A stretch of 64,000 nucleotides of DNA, from contig JACKIB010000008.1 of the NCBI GenBank assembly GCA_020638695.1, positions 124,001 to 188,000 of the forward strand, given 5' to 3'. The notes under the pieces were generated by a model. That model was not told the origin of the DNA. It made no database searches and saw only the letters and a program-made list of their open reading frames with translations. Position numbers and translations under genes: made by a program. The stretch's first letter is position 1, and every line of letters starts with the position of its first letter. Origin of the DNA: Planctomycetota bacterium (GTDB lineage Bacteria; Planctomycetota; UBA1135; UBA2386). Shown here piece after piece: positions 50,896 to 60,729 of this stretch.

Positions 50896-53868
50896 ATGAA
50901 GAGTTTCCTCGTCGTTCTCGTCTGCCTCGGCGTGCTCGGCATCGCCTGGTTCCTGTTCCAGGCCCCGCCGACCAAGATCCCCAGCATCCCGGTCGAGTCC
51001 GGTCCCGCGGTGGATTCGGCGGGGGCGATCTCCACGTCGGGTCCCGCGACTTCCTCCGCGGTGGATGCGACCGGCGTCAAGTCGGTCCGCGAGGAGTTGG
51101 TGGCGAAGGGCAAGGAGACCGATCCCGTGATCCTCGCCGCACTGGCGGGCTTCCGCGGTCAGTTGGTGACCGAGGAAGGACAACCCCTGTCCGGCAAGCG
51201 GGTGCGCTTCCTGCGGCTCGATCTCGAGGCGGTCGCGATGCCCTATGTGTTCGCTCCGGACCTGCCGCAGATGGAGCCGAACGTCGAGATGTACGAGGCG
51301 ACCAGTGGGTCGGACGGCACCTTCGAGGTCCGCGGGGTGTGGCCGCAGGTGATCTATGTCATGGTCGCGGACCAGGGCGGGGACAGTCAGCTCACCCGAG
51401 TGGTCGAGCGGACGCCGGGACCCGGCGAGGTCATCGATCTCGGGCGCATCGTGCTGCAGGCACTCGGCACCATCGTCGGTCGCATCGAGAACGAGGACGG
51501 CGAACCGGTCCGCGGCGCCCTGGTGCACGCGCTGAACCTCCCCGGCCCGGCGTTCGACGCGGTGCCGCTGGAGCGCTTCGATCCGCACGGAGGGATGATC
51601 ATTCGCGAGGGCGGGACCACCGTGGTGGCGACTTTCCCACCGACCGTGAAACGGCTGTACGACATGCTGCCGTTGCCGGTCGCGCAGTCCGACGACAAGG
51701 GTGCGTTCGAGCTGCGCGGAGTGCAGCCCGGCGACAACGTGGTGGTGATCAACAAGCGTGGTCTCCAACCGCTGGTCAAGAAGGCATTGCGCGTCAAGTC
51801 CGGGGCCGAGAAGGATGCCGGCACTCTGCGGATGCGCGAGGGCGAGATCGTGCGCGGCAAGGTCGTGGACAGCGCCGGACAACCGATTGCCGGCGCCCAG
51901 GTGCTGCTGGCCAACAAGTCCTTGATCGCACCGGTGCACTTCGCGAGCTATGCCAAGCCGACGGATGCCAAGGGGAACTTCTCGCTCACCGGGATGAGCC
52001 CCGGCCAGGTGTTCGTCGCTGTGCGGCGCTCGGACAAGGACGGGTGGACGACTCGCGGTCCGGAGAGCGTGAACGCGGATCTCGAGATCAAGCTGGCCGC
52101 GCGCCGCACGCTGACCATTCGCTTCCGCCCCGAGGCCGGCGCAGTGCCGGAGAAGGTGGACATGCGGATGATCGGCGTGAAGGGTGGCAACGGCCCTCCG
52201 GTGTTCGATCTGGCGCTGTCCGGCATGTTGCCCTGGATCAACCTCGACGGTCGGATCACCCGGCTCGACGACGGCCGGTTTCGCATCACGGACCTCGACG
52301 CGGGCGACTACGCGCTCGCGGTCAAGGCTCCGGGATTCGCCGCCGCCAAGCACGAGCTCACGCTGGACTCGGATGCCGAGGTCGAAATCGCACTGATACC
52401 CGCGATCACGGCGAAGGTGCAGGTGGTCGACGAAGCCGGCAAGCCGGTGCGCAACGCGAGCATCTACGTGGAGCTGCGCGGCAAGAAGCGCAGCGAACGC
52501 GTGCAGCAGGCGCCGATCGCGGTCGGCCGCACCGACGAAGGCGGCGAGCTGTTGGTCGAGAACGCACAGCGCGGCGGGGCGCGGCTCAGCGCGTCGCACC
52601 CGGCGTACGGCTTCTACCACCTGCAAGTCGAGCTCCCGTCGGCCCAGCCGATCGTGTTCCGGGTGTTCAAGGCCGGGTGGCTGGAGGGCACCCTGCTCGA
52701 CAAGGGCAAGCCGGTGCTGCCCGGCAAGCACACGCTGCTGGTGATGCGTCACTGGCAGGAGACCCGCGGCGCGCTCGAGGTGCCGCCGCGCATGTCGACG
52801 TCCGGCGCCGAAGGCGCGTTCCGAGTCAACGGCTTGGCTCCCGGCCGCTACTGGGTGCAGGCGATTCCGAGCATCGGGCTGTTGGGGACCCCCGGCGGTA
52901 TCGCTGAAATGGCGATGGGTCGGCACCGGCACGTCGAGATGCAGGAGGTGGTGATCGAGTCCGGCCGGGGGTCGACGCTCGAGTTCGACCTCTCGGGCAA
53001 GCGCAAGATCACCGGACCCTCCGCCCGCATCTCCGGTACCGTGCTGCTCAACGGGCGTCCGGGCGCGGGCTTGATGGTGCAGGGCTGGGGTCAGAACCAA
53101 CTGTACGCAGACGTCGATGAAGCGGGGCGATTCGACCTCGGCCAGGTCGAAGTCGGGCACTTCAACATCAGTCTGCGGTACGGCGAGTCGGCAAAGGTGG
53201 AGCCAGGTCGGCGCGAGACCGTGTTCTGGAGCCGCAGCGGGAAGGTCGAGGAGGGCAAGGACCTGGTGTTCGACATCGTGATCGACACCGGGTCGATCCG
53301 CGGGCAGGTGGTCGACAGCAGCGGACGCCCCGCGGCGGGAATCCAGTTGAGGGCGGTCTCCCAGGTCATCCCCAAACCGGGGCAGCAGCCCCAGCCCGGC
53401 GGTGCGTCACAGAAGGTGACCAGCGACGCCAACGGCGAGTTCCACTTCCAGGAAGTCGCGACCGGCAAGTACGTCGTCAAGGCAGAGAACAACGGTTTCG
53501 GCCGCTCTTCCCAGTTCGAGGTGCAGGCCGGCGCACCCACGGCCGGTGTGCGCATCGAACTGCAGACCGTCTACAAGGTGGAGGGGTCGATCGACCTGTC
53601 CGTCTATCCGAAGCAGCCCGAGCACCTCTACATCCACGTCCGGGGACCGGTCGCCCGGGGCAACTACCAGCGGATCGAGAAAGACGGCAAGTTCCATCTC
53701 GAGAACCTGCCGGCCGGGAGCTACCGGATGCAGATCTACTGCTGGAGCTCGGAGATCGACAACAAGTTCCGCAACGGCTACGCCCCGCAGAAGATCGAGG
53801 TGCGCGGCGACATGAAGGACGTGCGGATCGTCCCGGTGTTCGTCAACCCGGAGAGCAAGCGCAAGTAG
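50896..53868 (+). CDS. Membrane-anchored carboxypeptidase-regulatory-like protein, copy 2
   Basis: A 990-residue paralog of the previous gene: N-terminal anchor helix (about 4-22), Ser/Thr-rich stalk, then the same beta-sandwich repeats. Equivalent blocks match copy 1, for instance PLERFDPHGGMIIREGG versus PLERFDPEGALIVREGS and PGEVIDLGRI versus PGEIIDLGDI. The C-terminal region is more divergent. Starts ATG 50896, 13 bases after copy 1, in one operon. Role inferred as surface or periplasmic scaffold. Confidence 0.87.
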   Translation: MKSFLVVLVCLGVLGIAWFLFQAPPTKIPSIPVESGPAVDSAGAISTSGPATSSAVDATGVKSVREELVAKGKETDPVILAALAGFRGQLVTEEGQPLSGKRVRFLRLDLEAVAMPYVFAPDLPQMEPNVEMYEATSGSDGTFEVRGVWPQVIYVMVADQGGDSQLTRVVERTPGPGEVIDLGRIVLQALGTIVGRIENEDGEPVRGALVHALNLPGPAFDAVPLERFDPHGGMIIREGGTTVVATFPPTVKRLYDMLPLPVAQSDDKGAFELRGVQPGDNVVVINKRGLQPLVKKALRVKSGAEKDAGTLRMREGEIVRGKVVDSAGQPIAGAQVLLANKSLIAPVHFASYAKPTDAKGNFSLTGMSPGQVFVAVRRSDKDGWTTRGPESVNADLEIKLAARRTLTIRFRPEAGAVPEKVDMRMIGVKGGNGPPVFDLALSGMLPWINLDGRITRLDDGRFRITDLDAGDYALAVKAPGFAAAKHELTLDSDAEVEIALIPAITAKVQVVDEAGKPVRNASIYVELRGKKRSERVQQAPIAVGRTDEGGELLVENAQRGGARLSASHPAYGFYHLQVELPSAQPIVFRVFKAGWLEGTLLDKGKPVLPGKHTLLVMRHWQETRGALEVPPRMSTSGAEGAFRVNGLAPGRYWVQAIPSIGLLGTPGGIAEMAMGRHRHVEMQEVVIESGRGSTLEFDLSGKRKITGPSARISGTVLLNGRPGAGLMVQGWGQNQLYADVDEAGRFDLGQVEVGHFNISLRYGESAKVEPGRRETVFWSRSGKVEEGKDLVFDIVIDTGSIRGQVVDSSGRPAAGIQLRAVSQVIPKPGQQPQPGGASQKVTSDANGEFHFQEVATGKYVVKAENNGFGRSSQFEVQAGAPTAGVRIELQTVYKVEGSIDLSVYPKQPEHLYIHVRGPVARGNYQRIEKDGKFHLENLPAGSYRMQIYCWSSEIDNKFRNGYAPQKIEVRGDMKDVRIVPVFVNPESKRK

Positions 53869-53926
53869 CCGATTCGCTGGAGGCGCGTCGGCGGTCAGAG
53901 GATCCGTCAACTCGCCGCGCGGGCAC

Positions 53927-53941
53927 GCAAGCTTCGCTTGC
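53927..53941. terminator. Hairpin after carboxypeptidase-regulatory-like copy 2
   Basis: GCAAGC-TTC-GCTTGC perfect stem downstream of the tandem pair, no T-tract. Could end the two-gene transcript or be a stabilising hairpin. Structural evidence only. Confidence 0.4.
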
Positions 53942-54062
53942 CCGTGAGCTGGACGTGGCTGGGACTCCGGTCGGTCTGATCCCGAGTCCATCGGACCGTC
54001 GGTCGAAGACCCGATTCACGGGGCAGGCTTCGCCCGGGGGCAATACGATCTGTGGCCGAATC

Positions 54063-55664
54063 GTGCGGCACCCACCCGAAAGCGCTGATCCCGGATCCGG
54101 CCGGAGGCTGCTGGTCCGCATCGCGATCCTCGTTATCACAGTGGCCGCCGGGTTGTGGTGGTGGCCCGGGCTCGCCGCGGCGGATGCGTCGCCGGTTGGT
54201 GTGGACGACATGGCGGAGTCGCCCGCAGGGGCTGTCGCCGCGGCAGTGGAGCCGGAACGGCCCGGTACACCGGCCCAGACCACCGAGTCCCGCAACTCAC
54301 TCGAAGCAGTGCCGGTGTTGCACGTGATTCGAGAGGACACTGGCGCGGCCTTGGCCCGGGCGGTCGTGCTCGGGAGTTCGGGGGAGACGCCGGTTCCGAA
54401 GATCGTCCGTCTGGGGATGACCGACCACGAAGGCCGGCTCGCACTGGGCGCGTCGAGCTACCGCGATGTCGTCGTGTTCATGCTCGGCTACTCGTTGCAC
54501 CGGCGACCCTGGCCGCAGGGGCGAACAGTCGTGGCGATGCGCCACCGACCCTCGATCAGCTGCACCATCCGTGGCGTGGGTGAGCGCGAGGCGCGAGCCT
54601 ACCGGCTCGGCGTGCGGGTGCGCGCGCCCAGTGATGCACTGCGGGAGCTGGTTTCCGCGCAGGCCGGAAGCCTCGATCGAAGCACTTGGCCGGTGTCGCG
54701 GCTCGATCATGTGGAAATAGCGGCGCCCAGCTACGACCCGTGCACGGTCGAGCTGGTCGCTTGGCCTCGTTGTCCGACCGCGACGCCACGCGTCGCGTCG
54801 GTGGCGGTGCCGCGGTTGAGTGCGAATCAGTGCGTCGAGCTCCGGTTCGATCCGGAACTGCAGCTCGACGAAGTGGCGGTGACCCTGGACTTCCAGGTGC
54901 TCGGTCTCGATGCGCGCGGCCTTCGGTTCCACGTCTCCGGGCCGTTGCCCGCCGCCAGCGGTCCGCCGGAGGCACACGAACCGACCGAGCTGACGTTGGA
55001 CGCGGATTCGGCGAACTCCGTGCGGCAGGAGAGGCGATTGCCGTTCGGGTTCTACGACTGCGCGGTGTCCGTTCCGAACGTCGGCCGGTTCCCGCTGCAC
55101 CGCTTCGAGGTGTCCGGACCGACGCGCGTTGTCGTGCACCGAAGCCTGCCGCTGGTGACGGGCGAGATCGAGGTGCCTCTCGAACGCAAGTTCGCGACGC
55201 GGGAGCTGATCGTGCGCCTCACGGACGGGGAGCGCGTCCTGGTGCGGCGCGTCCTGCGGCCGTCGAATACGAACGAGCCGATGCGGTGCACCTACGCCGT
55301 GCCGCGCGGATCCGTGGCATGGGCGTTCGTGGAGGCCAGCCCGGCGGGTTGGCGCACGTTGCCGCAGCGCGTGCCGACGGAGCGAAGCGGCGCCAGGGTC
55401 GTGGCGACCCATTGGATGCTGAAGAGCTCGGTGATGTTCCTCACGGGCACGACGGCCAAGCTCGACCGGCCGCACTGGATCGAAGTGGAGTGCCTCGTCA
55501 CCGGATTGATCCGGCGCACACGTGCCTCCGAAGGCCCAGCCTTCAGCGTCGATCAACTGTACCACGGCGAGCATCGGGCCCGGGTGGTTTGGGAGGGCGG
55601 TGCCGCGGAGTGGCTGCGGTTTCGCCTACCGCGATCGAACCACACGATGTGGCTACCGAACTGA
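54063..55664 (+). CDS. Exported or membrane-anchored protein, diverged family member
   Basis: About 533 residues from a GTG at 54063; a GTG at 53955 in the same frame is an alternative. An N-terminal hydrophobic stretch (LLVRIAILVITVAAGLWWWP, about residues 17-36) works as anchor or signal. The rest is beta-rich with VPVLHVIREDTGAALARAVV resembling a diverged carboxypeptidase-regulatory-like domain. Follows copy 2 after 190 bases. No function recognised. Confidence 0.65.
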   Translation: MRHPPESADPGSGRRLLVRIAILVITVAAGLWWWPGLAAADASPVGVDDMAESPAGAVAAAVEPERPGTPAQTTESRNSLEAVPVLHVIREDTGAALARAVVLGSSGETPVPKIVRLGMTDHEGRLALGASSYRDVVVFMLGYSLHRRPWPQGRTVVAMRHRPSISCTIRGVGEREARAYRLGVRVRAPSDALRELVSAQAGSLDRSTWPVSRLDHVEIAAPSYDPCTVELVAWPRCPTATPRVASVAVPRLSANQCVELRFDPELQLDEVAVTLDFQVLGLDARGLRFHVSGPLPAASGPPEAHEPTELTLDADSANSVRQERRLPFGFYDCAVSVPNVGRFPLHRFEVSGPTRVVVHRSLPLVTGEIEVPLERKFATRELIVRLTDGERVLVRRVLRPSNTNEPMRCTYAVPRGSVAWAFVEASPAGWRTLPQRVPTERSGARVVATHWMLKSSVMFLTGTTAKLDRPHWIEVECLVTGLIRRTRASEGPAFSVDQLYHGEHRARVVWEGGAAEWLRFRLPRSNHTMWLPN

Positions 55665-55847
55665 TTCGCCCCGGTTCGGGGCGCCCGGATCCGACGCCGG
55701 ACGGTGCGCAGGGTCGTGCCGTGGCGGTTGCCGCCACGAGGCCTTAGGCTCGCCGTTCGCTGCGAGTTCCGAAGCGAGGTCTCGGACCTTGCTCGGCAGT
55801 CCTCGCCGTTGGACGGGCAGCGGCACCGAGACGAGGAAACCCAGAGA

Positions 55848-56459
55848 ATGAACACCAGCCGGGCGATCGACATCCTCACGACCCGAGTCGCCTCGACCCT
55901 CGGCCTCGGCCTCGGCCTCTGCGCCGGCTGTGCGGCGTACGTCCCGGTCGCGAGCAATGTGTCGATCGCACACTGCGAACTTCGGCGCTCACCCACACCG
56001 GCCCAGGCCTCGACGTTCCTGGATTCCTGGAAAGGGGCGGTCCACGATGCGGCTCTCTCCGTGGCGTCCACGTGCGAGCACTTCACCGACGTGTTCTCGA
56101 TCGGTCGGAAACCACCGAGCCGGGTCCGAGGCGAGGTAACGCTCCACCTGAGGCATCGTGGTGAGAAGCTCTGCGTGCAGTACGGGCTGTTCCTCGACGG
56201 ACAGGTGTCCCTGAGACTCGATCGGATCGAGCGAACGGGGCAGGGGCAGAAGGAGTTGAGTCACCGCGAGTGCGAACTGCTCGTCGAGACGCTGTTCGCG
56301 ATGGCTGCGCTCGCTGCGTTCCCGCAGCTCGACCTTGCCGATCCGGACGCGTACCGAAAGGACCTGGGTGCGCGGATCGAGCTGCTCACCCGCAACGCAC
56401 CGTTCGACAGGGATCCGTGGACCCGTGTCCGCGAACTCGCTGCGAGACGTTCCAAGTAG
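55848..56459 (+). CDS. Small lipoprotein, unknown
   Basis: A 203-residue protein with a Gly/Leu-rich signal peptide ending GLGLCAGC, so Cys near 28 is probably lipidated. The remainder is basic and soluble; no domain recognised. Start ATG 55848, GAGG about ten bases upstream. Confidence 0.65.
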   Translation: MNTSRAIDILTTRVASTLGLGLGLCAGCAAYVPVASNVSIAHCELRRSPTPAQASTFLDSWKGAVHDAALSVASTCEHFTDVFSIGRKPPSRVRGEVTLHLRHRGEKLCVQYGLFLDGQVSLRLDRIERTGQGQKELSHRECELLVETLFAMAALAAFPQLDLADPDAYRKDLGARIELLTRNAPFDRDPWTRVRELAARRSK

Positions 56460-56836
56460 TCCGCACTGATCACCGTCCGATGGCTGCGAAACCCCAGTGC
56501 CCCTCTTCGGAAGTTCGCAGCAAGTGTGGCTGCGTCAGTCGATTCGCGCGCAAGGCGCTGCGACGACACGGCTTGTTGGTGGACAAGCTGAGGAGCAGCA
56601 ACGCAGCGAGCGGATCGAATGACCGGGCACATGTGCTGCGAACTCCGGACGCGGGGCACTAGATGCCCGCCCCTGCTGCGTCGGCCTCGGTCGCATTCCT
56701 CGATACATCTACCGATGCGCCTCTGGTTGGCTCGGTTGCCTTCCGTGTGTCCACACACACCTGCGACGGGCCAACCCGGACGTGCGTGACCGATCTGCTG
56801 CGATTGCGCAAGGTCGCTGCAGGCTGCGGAGCCCAC
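56460..56836. other. Gap with no supported gene
   Basis: 377 bases between two plus-strand lipoprotein-type genes. An open frame runs through the region in the same frame as the downstream gene, but the encoded stretch is unlike a protein domain. A 60-codon frame at 56480-56662 also lacks support. I see no RNA gene or clear promoter. Confidence 0.5.
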
Positions 56837-57964
56837 GTGCGGAGCCATCCCCCCACGTCGCACGACCCGCGTGCGCTCCTCGCGCTGCCCGTCGCGTTCG
56901 TCATCGCGGCCTGCGCGGCTTCGCAGTCCGCCCGAGGCACCGAGACCCGATCGCCGCCAGTCGAGCCGGGCAGCTTCGACCCAGCGCGAATCGACGCCGG
57001 ACGCTGGGGAATCCTCCGGGACCGGCTGGCTTCGCTGCGCACGCGACTCGGGCTCGGAATGCAGTTCTTCCGCTGCGGTGGCCGCGGCGCGTTCCTCGAG
57101 GAGCTGCGCAAGGTTCGCACGCCGTTCGCCGCACGCGTGGAGATCGGTTGGGTCACTCCGGGGGACGGTCGCTATGTCGGCACGCACCTGTCCCGCACCC
57201 CGCGGCAGATCGAGGCGATGTCCGACGCGGCGTTCGTGCAGTGGCGCCGGTCGTGGTCAGTCGTCGGCGAGCTCGAGCACCGGCGGTTCCATCCGCTCCC
57301 GGACGAGCTGCGCGGCTACGGTGGTCCCGAGGCCAGGGAACGCGTGCTGCACAACCTCCGCTTGCTGATGGCGGCGAAGGATCGGGACGCGTTCCTGGCG
57401 TCGGTGGAGGACCGGATCGAGAACGGCTACTTGTCGGTCCTCTTCCCGCCGAAGGGCGGCCAGGGGCCGACGTGGTACGGGTTCTCGGTCGGCGAAGTGG
57501 CGGCGCTGGACGAGCGCGGGTTCCGGACTTGGCGCCAGCGCTTTCTCCGCTGGGTCGAAACCCACACGCCGGGCCAGTCGCGGGTCCGCCTGTTCGGTAC
57601 CGCGACCGACGCGGCGTTCGAGCAGCTGTACAACGAGTCGAAGGATCGGCAGGGTCGACATGACATCCGCCGCGCGTTCGCGAGCCTCCGCGAGCGCACG
57701 GGAATCCGGCTGCGCTACCCGCGCTTCGCCGAGGGCCGGACCGCTGCAGTCGTCGCGAGTGTCGCGCCCGGATCCGAAGCGGCGCGGTGCGGGCTGACCG
57801 AAGGGGACACGGTGCTCGCGGTCGAGGGTGCGAGGGTCCCCGACTGGGACGACTTCACCTACCACCTGGGCGCGTACCGGCCTGATTCGATCGTCGCCCT
57901 GCAGGTGCGGACGAACCTCGGCACCGCCGCTGTGCGGTACTTCCGGGTCGGTCCGACCCACTGA
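56837..57964 (+). CDS. PDZ-domain lipoprotein, unknown
   Basis: A 375-residue protein from GTG 56837 (GGAG seven bases upstream); an upstream ORF extension to 56663 has no signal-like sequence. The signal peptide ends VIAAC, giving a lipidated Cys. The C-terminal 80 residues form a PDZ-like domain: AAVVASVAPGSEAARCGLTE then GDTVLAVEGARVPD. The middle is helical. No protease catalytic triad is seen, so probably an adaptor or regulatory lipoprotein. Confidence 0.7.
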   Translation: MRSHPPTSHDPRALLALPVAFVIAACAASQSARGTETRSPPVEPGSFDPARIDAGRWGILRDRLASLRTRLGLGMQFFRCGGRGAFLEELRKVRTPFAARVEIGWVTPGDGRYVGTHLSRTPRQIEAMSDAAFVQWRRSWSVVGELEHRRFHPLPDELRGYGGPEARERVLHNLRLLMAAKDRDAFLASVEDRIENGYLSVLFPPKGGQGPTWYGFSVGEVAALDERGFRTWRQRFLRWVETHTPGQSRVRLFGTATDAAFEQLYNESKDRQGRHDIRRAFASLRERTGIRLRYPRFAEGRTAAVVASVAPGSEAARCGLTEGDTVLAVEGARVPDWDDFTYHLGAYRPDSIVALQVRTNLGTAAVRYFRVGPTH

Positions 57965-57986
57965 GCTTCGGCGCAACCTCGGGCCG

Positions 57987-58010
57987 GTGGCGGCCTCCAG
58001 GAACCGCCAC
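57987..58010. terminator. Hairpin between convergent PDZ lipoprotein and rpiA
   Basis: Stem GTGGCGG / CCGCCAC with a ten-base loop in the 64-base gap between convergent stops; could terminate both transcripts. No T-tract. Confidence 0.45.
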
Positions 58011-58028
58011 ACGCGCCACGCTCGCAGC

Positions 58029-58718
58029 TCAGGAGATCTCGCGCACCGTCCCTGCCGGCGACCCGACCAGGACGCGACCGGCCATGCCGACGAACAAGCC
58101 GTTGTCGAGCACTCCGGGGATCGCGTTGAGCTCGCGTTCGAGTTCGCGCGGCGCGTGGATCCCGTCGTCGAAGGCGCAGTCGAGGATGCGGTTGCCGTTG
58201 TCGGTGCGCAGCGCCTCGCCGTCGGAGCCGCAGCGCAGCTCCGTGCTGCAGCCGAGCGTCTCGATCCGCCGTGCCGCTTGGCGCCAACCGAACTCCAGCA
58301 CCTCGACCGGCAGGCGGAACGAGCGACCGAGCACTTCGACGAGCTTGTTCTCGCCGACCATCACCACCATTTCGGTGGCCGCGGCGGCGACGATCTTCTC
58401 GCGGACCAGGGCGGCGCCGCCGCCCTTGATCATGTCCTTGCGTGGGTCGATCTCGTCTGCACCATCGATCGTGAGGTCGAGTCGTTCGACCTGGTCCAGG
58501 CGCAGCAGGGGAATGCCGAGGTTTCGGGCCCGCTGCGCCGTGGCCTCGCTGGCCGGCACCCCTGCGACCTCGAGTCCTGCGCGCACCCGCGCGGCCAGGT
58601 GGTCGAGGAAGCACCACAGGGTCGTGCCGCTGCCGAACCCGAGGCGCATCCCGGGCTCGACGAACTCGGCGGCTGCGCGCGCGGCGGCATCCTTGGCCGG
58701 GTCGAACGCTTCGGTCAT
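58029..58718 (-). CDS. rpiA: Ribose-5-phosphate isomerase A
   Basis: A 229-residue RpiA, interconverting ribose-5-phosphate and ribulose-5-phosphate in the pentose-phosphate pathway. Substrate-loop GFGSGTTLWCFL, catalytic TIDGADEIDPRKD and MIKGGGAALVREKIVA motifs intact, C-terminal GSPAGTVREIS. Start ATG 58718; a longer frame to 58970 is unsupported. Convergent with the PDZ gene. Confidence 0.96.
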   Translation of the reverse strand: MTEAFDPAKDAAARAAAEFVEPGMRLGFGSGTTLWCFLDHLAARVRAGLEVAGVPASEATAQRARNLGIPLLRLDQVERLDLTIDGADEIDPRKDMIKGGGAALVREKIVAAAATEMVVMVGENKLVEVLGRSFRLPVEVLEFGWRQAARRIETLGCSTELRCGSDGEALRTDNGNRILDCAFDDGIHAPRELERELNAIPGVLDNGLFVGMAGRVLVGSPAGTVREIS

Positions 58719-58945
58719 GCCGCCACCATAGCCGTACGGTGCGCGAAAGCCGGCGCCCATCCTCGTGAGGACGACGACTCGGAAACCCGCCACCGAGCCG
58801 TGCGGGACCCGTACCCGTCCCTCGGGATCCAGCCACCGGGCTTGTGGATCCGCGGGCCAACCGCGGGCACCGGTGAACGCTGCGTCGCGTACAGCGTTGG
58901 CCGACGGGCTATGCTCGCCCTCGGCCGGCGTGCGCCGGTCCTCCG

Positions 58946-60205
58946 ATGGCCAACGACCCGCAACCCGCAACCCCTCCCTCGCCGAACCTGCGGGGCCGAC
59001 CGCTGCGCCAACGCCACGGTGGGGACGCCCCGCGCTCGATGTGGCGTGCCATGCCCGCCTACCGCAAGGTGCTGATCCCGGGGCTGCTGGCGAGTGCGTT
59101 CGGGATCAGCTATCGCGAGCCGCTGGTGGAATGGGTGCGTTCGCTGCGGCCTGCGAGCTGCTCGGTGGTGCTGATCGACGATGCCGACCAACCGGTGGTC
59201 CCGCGCGGCAGGATAGACGTGTTCGAGCTGGACCGCTCCAGCCACCTGCCGTCGCCCGCGCCGCTGCTCGGGTCGATCGCGCTGTCGGGCGAGGCCCCCG
59301 GGGAGGAGATCGAGATCGACTCGCGGCGCTTTCCACCGTCGATCCAACTGCGCTTCCACGTCCCCGGATTCGGTGTCGACTACCGCAGCGTCGAACTCGC
59401 GACCGACCGGACCTACCGCATGCAGTTGAGCGAGCCGGTGACGGTCCGTGGTTGCGTGCGGAACGCGCACCAACCCCTGGCCGGAGCCCGCGTACTCGCG
59501 CTGGGTGGCGGGCCGCGCGGCGTGCTACTCGCCGAGGCGCGAACCGATGCCGACGGTTGCTACCGGCTGGTCGGGATCGCCCGCGCGGCCAAGTGGTTCA
59601 CGTTCCGCGTGCTGCTGCCCGGGTACACGATGTGCGAGCGGGACTACCGGCTGGAGGCGAAAGACCGCGAGGCCGGCGACAGGGACTTCTACCTCGACCC
59701 CGTGCCTCCGGTGTGTGGTGTGGTCCACGGCCCGTCGGACCTCCCGCTCGACGGATTGGAGGTCGGAGCGCTGGTGCTCGGTGGTCTGCGCGCCGCGGTC
59801 GCGACCGATGGCAGTTTCGAGCTGCACCACCTGCGGGCCGGTCAAGGGGTGCGTCTGTTGGTGCGCGGCTTACCCCCCGAGTTCACCCAGCGGGCGGTGC
59901 GGGCCGCGGCGGGGGAACGCGTGGTGATCGAGGTGTGTCGCCGGGCGGAGTTGCGCGGCAAGGTGGTGTCGCGGCAGGCTCGCTTCGGGCTCGGCGGAGT
60001 CGAAGTGTGGCACGACGACAGCGACCGCGGCACGGAGATGGTCCGCACTGACGCCTCGGGCAACTTCCAACTGCAACACGCGCCGACCGGTTCGCTGGTG
60101 TTGCACTTCGCGGTGCCCGCGGGTCCGCGCTTCCCGCAGGGGCGCGTGCTCCGGCGCGAGGTGGTCGCCGGTGTCGGATCCGAGTTGGTCGTTCCGATCG
60201 ACTGA
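58946..60205 (+). CDS. Membrane-anchored carboxypeptidase-regulatory-like protein, short
   Basis: A 419-residue relative of the tandem pair: an N-terminal cytoplasmic region and a weak anchor helix (about 42-55), then four carboxypeptidase-regulatory-like repeats (VTVRGCVRNAHQPLAGARVL, VCGVVHGPSDLPLDG, AELRGKVVSRQARFGLGGVE). Divergent from rpiA with 227 bases between starts. A GC-rich hairpin (60279-60293) follows after 73 bases. Confidence 0.78.
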   Translation: MANDPQPATPPSPNLRGRPLRQRHGGDAPRSMWRAMPAYRKVLIPGLLASAFGISYREPLVEWVRSLRPASCSVVLIDDADQPVVPRGRIDVFELDRSSHLPSPAPLLGSIALSGEAPGEEIEIDSRRFPPSIQLRFHVPGFGVDYRSVELATDRTYRMQLSEPVTVRGCVRNAHQPLAGARVLALGGGPRGVLLAEARTDADGCYRLVGIARAAKWFTFRVLLPGYTMCERDYRLEAKDREAGDRDFYLDPVPPVCGVVHGPSDLPLDGLEVGALVLGGLRAAVATDGSFELHHLRAGQGVRLLVRGLPPEFTQRAVRAAAGERVVIEVCRRAELRGKVVSRQARFGLGGVEVWHDDSDRGTEMVRTDASGNFQLQHAPTGSLVLHFAVPAGPRFPQGRVLRREVVAGVGSELVVPID

Positions 60206-60725
60206 GAGGTGCGCGCGGTGCGCGACCGTATCGAACCTCGTTCGCGCGCGGGGGGGTAACCCGGGCTAGAGGCCTAGGCCCGGCGAAGCCGGGGCATTTG
60301 AGTCAAGTTTCGGTCGAGACAAGCAGAACTACCCCCCCTCCCGCGAGAACAGACGCGAGGCCAATCGGCGAACGACATGGCGTGAGCGAGGCCACGCGAA
60401 GGTGGCGCGAGTTGACGTGGAGTGTCGAAGTCTCCGACAAGCAGAGAGCCGACCGCGAGATGCGGGCTTTGAAGGGCGCCGGGCGTAAGCCGTTGCAACC
60501 TCGTTCGAGCCAGGAGCAAGAGATGCTATCCGAACACCGCTCGTCGGGCTGGGGCGAAGGCCCGTTGGGAGTCTGCGCGTGGGGATGACAATCCATGAGA
60601 TCCGCGCCTTCCAGCACCCGTCACCGCCCGCAAGCCTCGCCGAATCCACCGATTCGGTGCCTTCGGGCGGCGACCTGCGCCGAAATCCACGAACCTCCTG
60701 AGTCACCCTTCTGTGGCGCAGACTC
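60206..60725. other. Convergent intergenic region with hairpin and repeat copy C
   Basis: 520 bases between convergent genes. It contains a hairpin CCCGGC-GAA-GCCGGG at 60279-60293 (possible terminator), an unexplained 270-base stretch with a poly-C run near 60332 and small open frames without support, then repeat copy C at the right end. Confidence 0.5.
60279..60293. terminator. GC-rich hairpin after the short carboxypeptidase-regulatory-like gene
   Basis: Perfect stem CCCGGC / GCCGGG with GAA loop, followed by GCATTTG. Plausible terminator without a real T tract. Confidence 0.35.
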
Positions 60726-60729
60726 CTAG
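60565..60729. repeat. Dispersed inverted-repeat element, copy C
   Basis: Inverted orientation relative to copy A. Terminal repeats GAGTCTGCGCG (60569) and GGCGCAGACTC (to 60725), with CTAG (60726-60729) on the right and a degenerate TTGG on the left. Shares 44 contiguous identical bases (60582-60625) with copy A. Internal hairpin CCGAATC / GATTCGG (60640-60657) is conserved. The right CTAG contains the TAG stop of the CDF gene on the minus strand. Confidence 0.75.

Noticed and set aside
50887..53160. Long minus-strand open frame opposite carboxypeptidase-regulatory-like copy 2
   Set aside because: Shadow frame; the plus-strand gene has clear paralogy.
56480..56662. 60-codon frame before the PDZ lipoprotein
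   Set aside because: No ribosome site or domain; likely non-coding.
60298..60588. 96-codon open frame upstream of repeat copy C
   Set aside because: Low-complexity charged sequence that runs into the repeat; no homology pattern.
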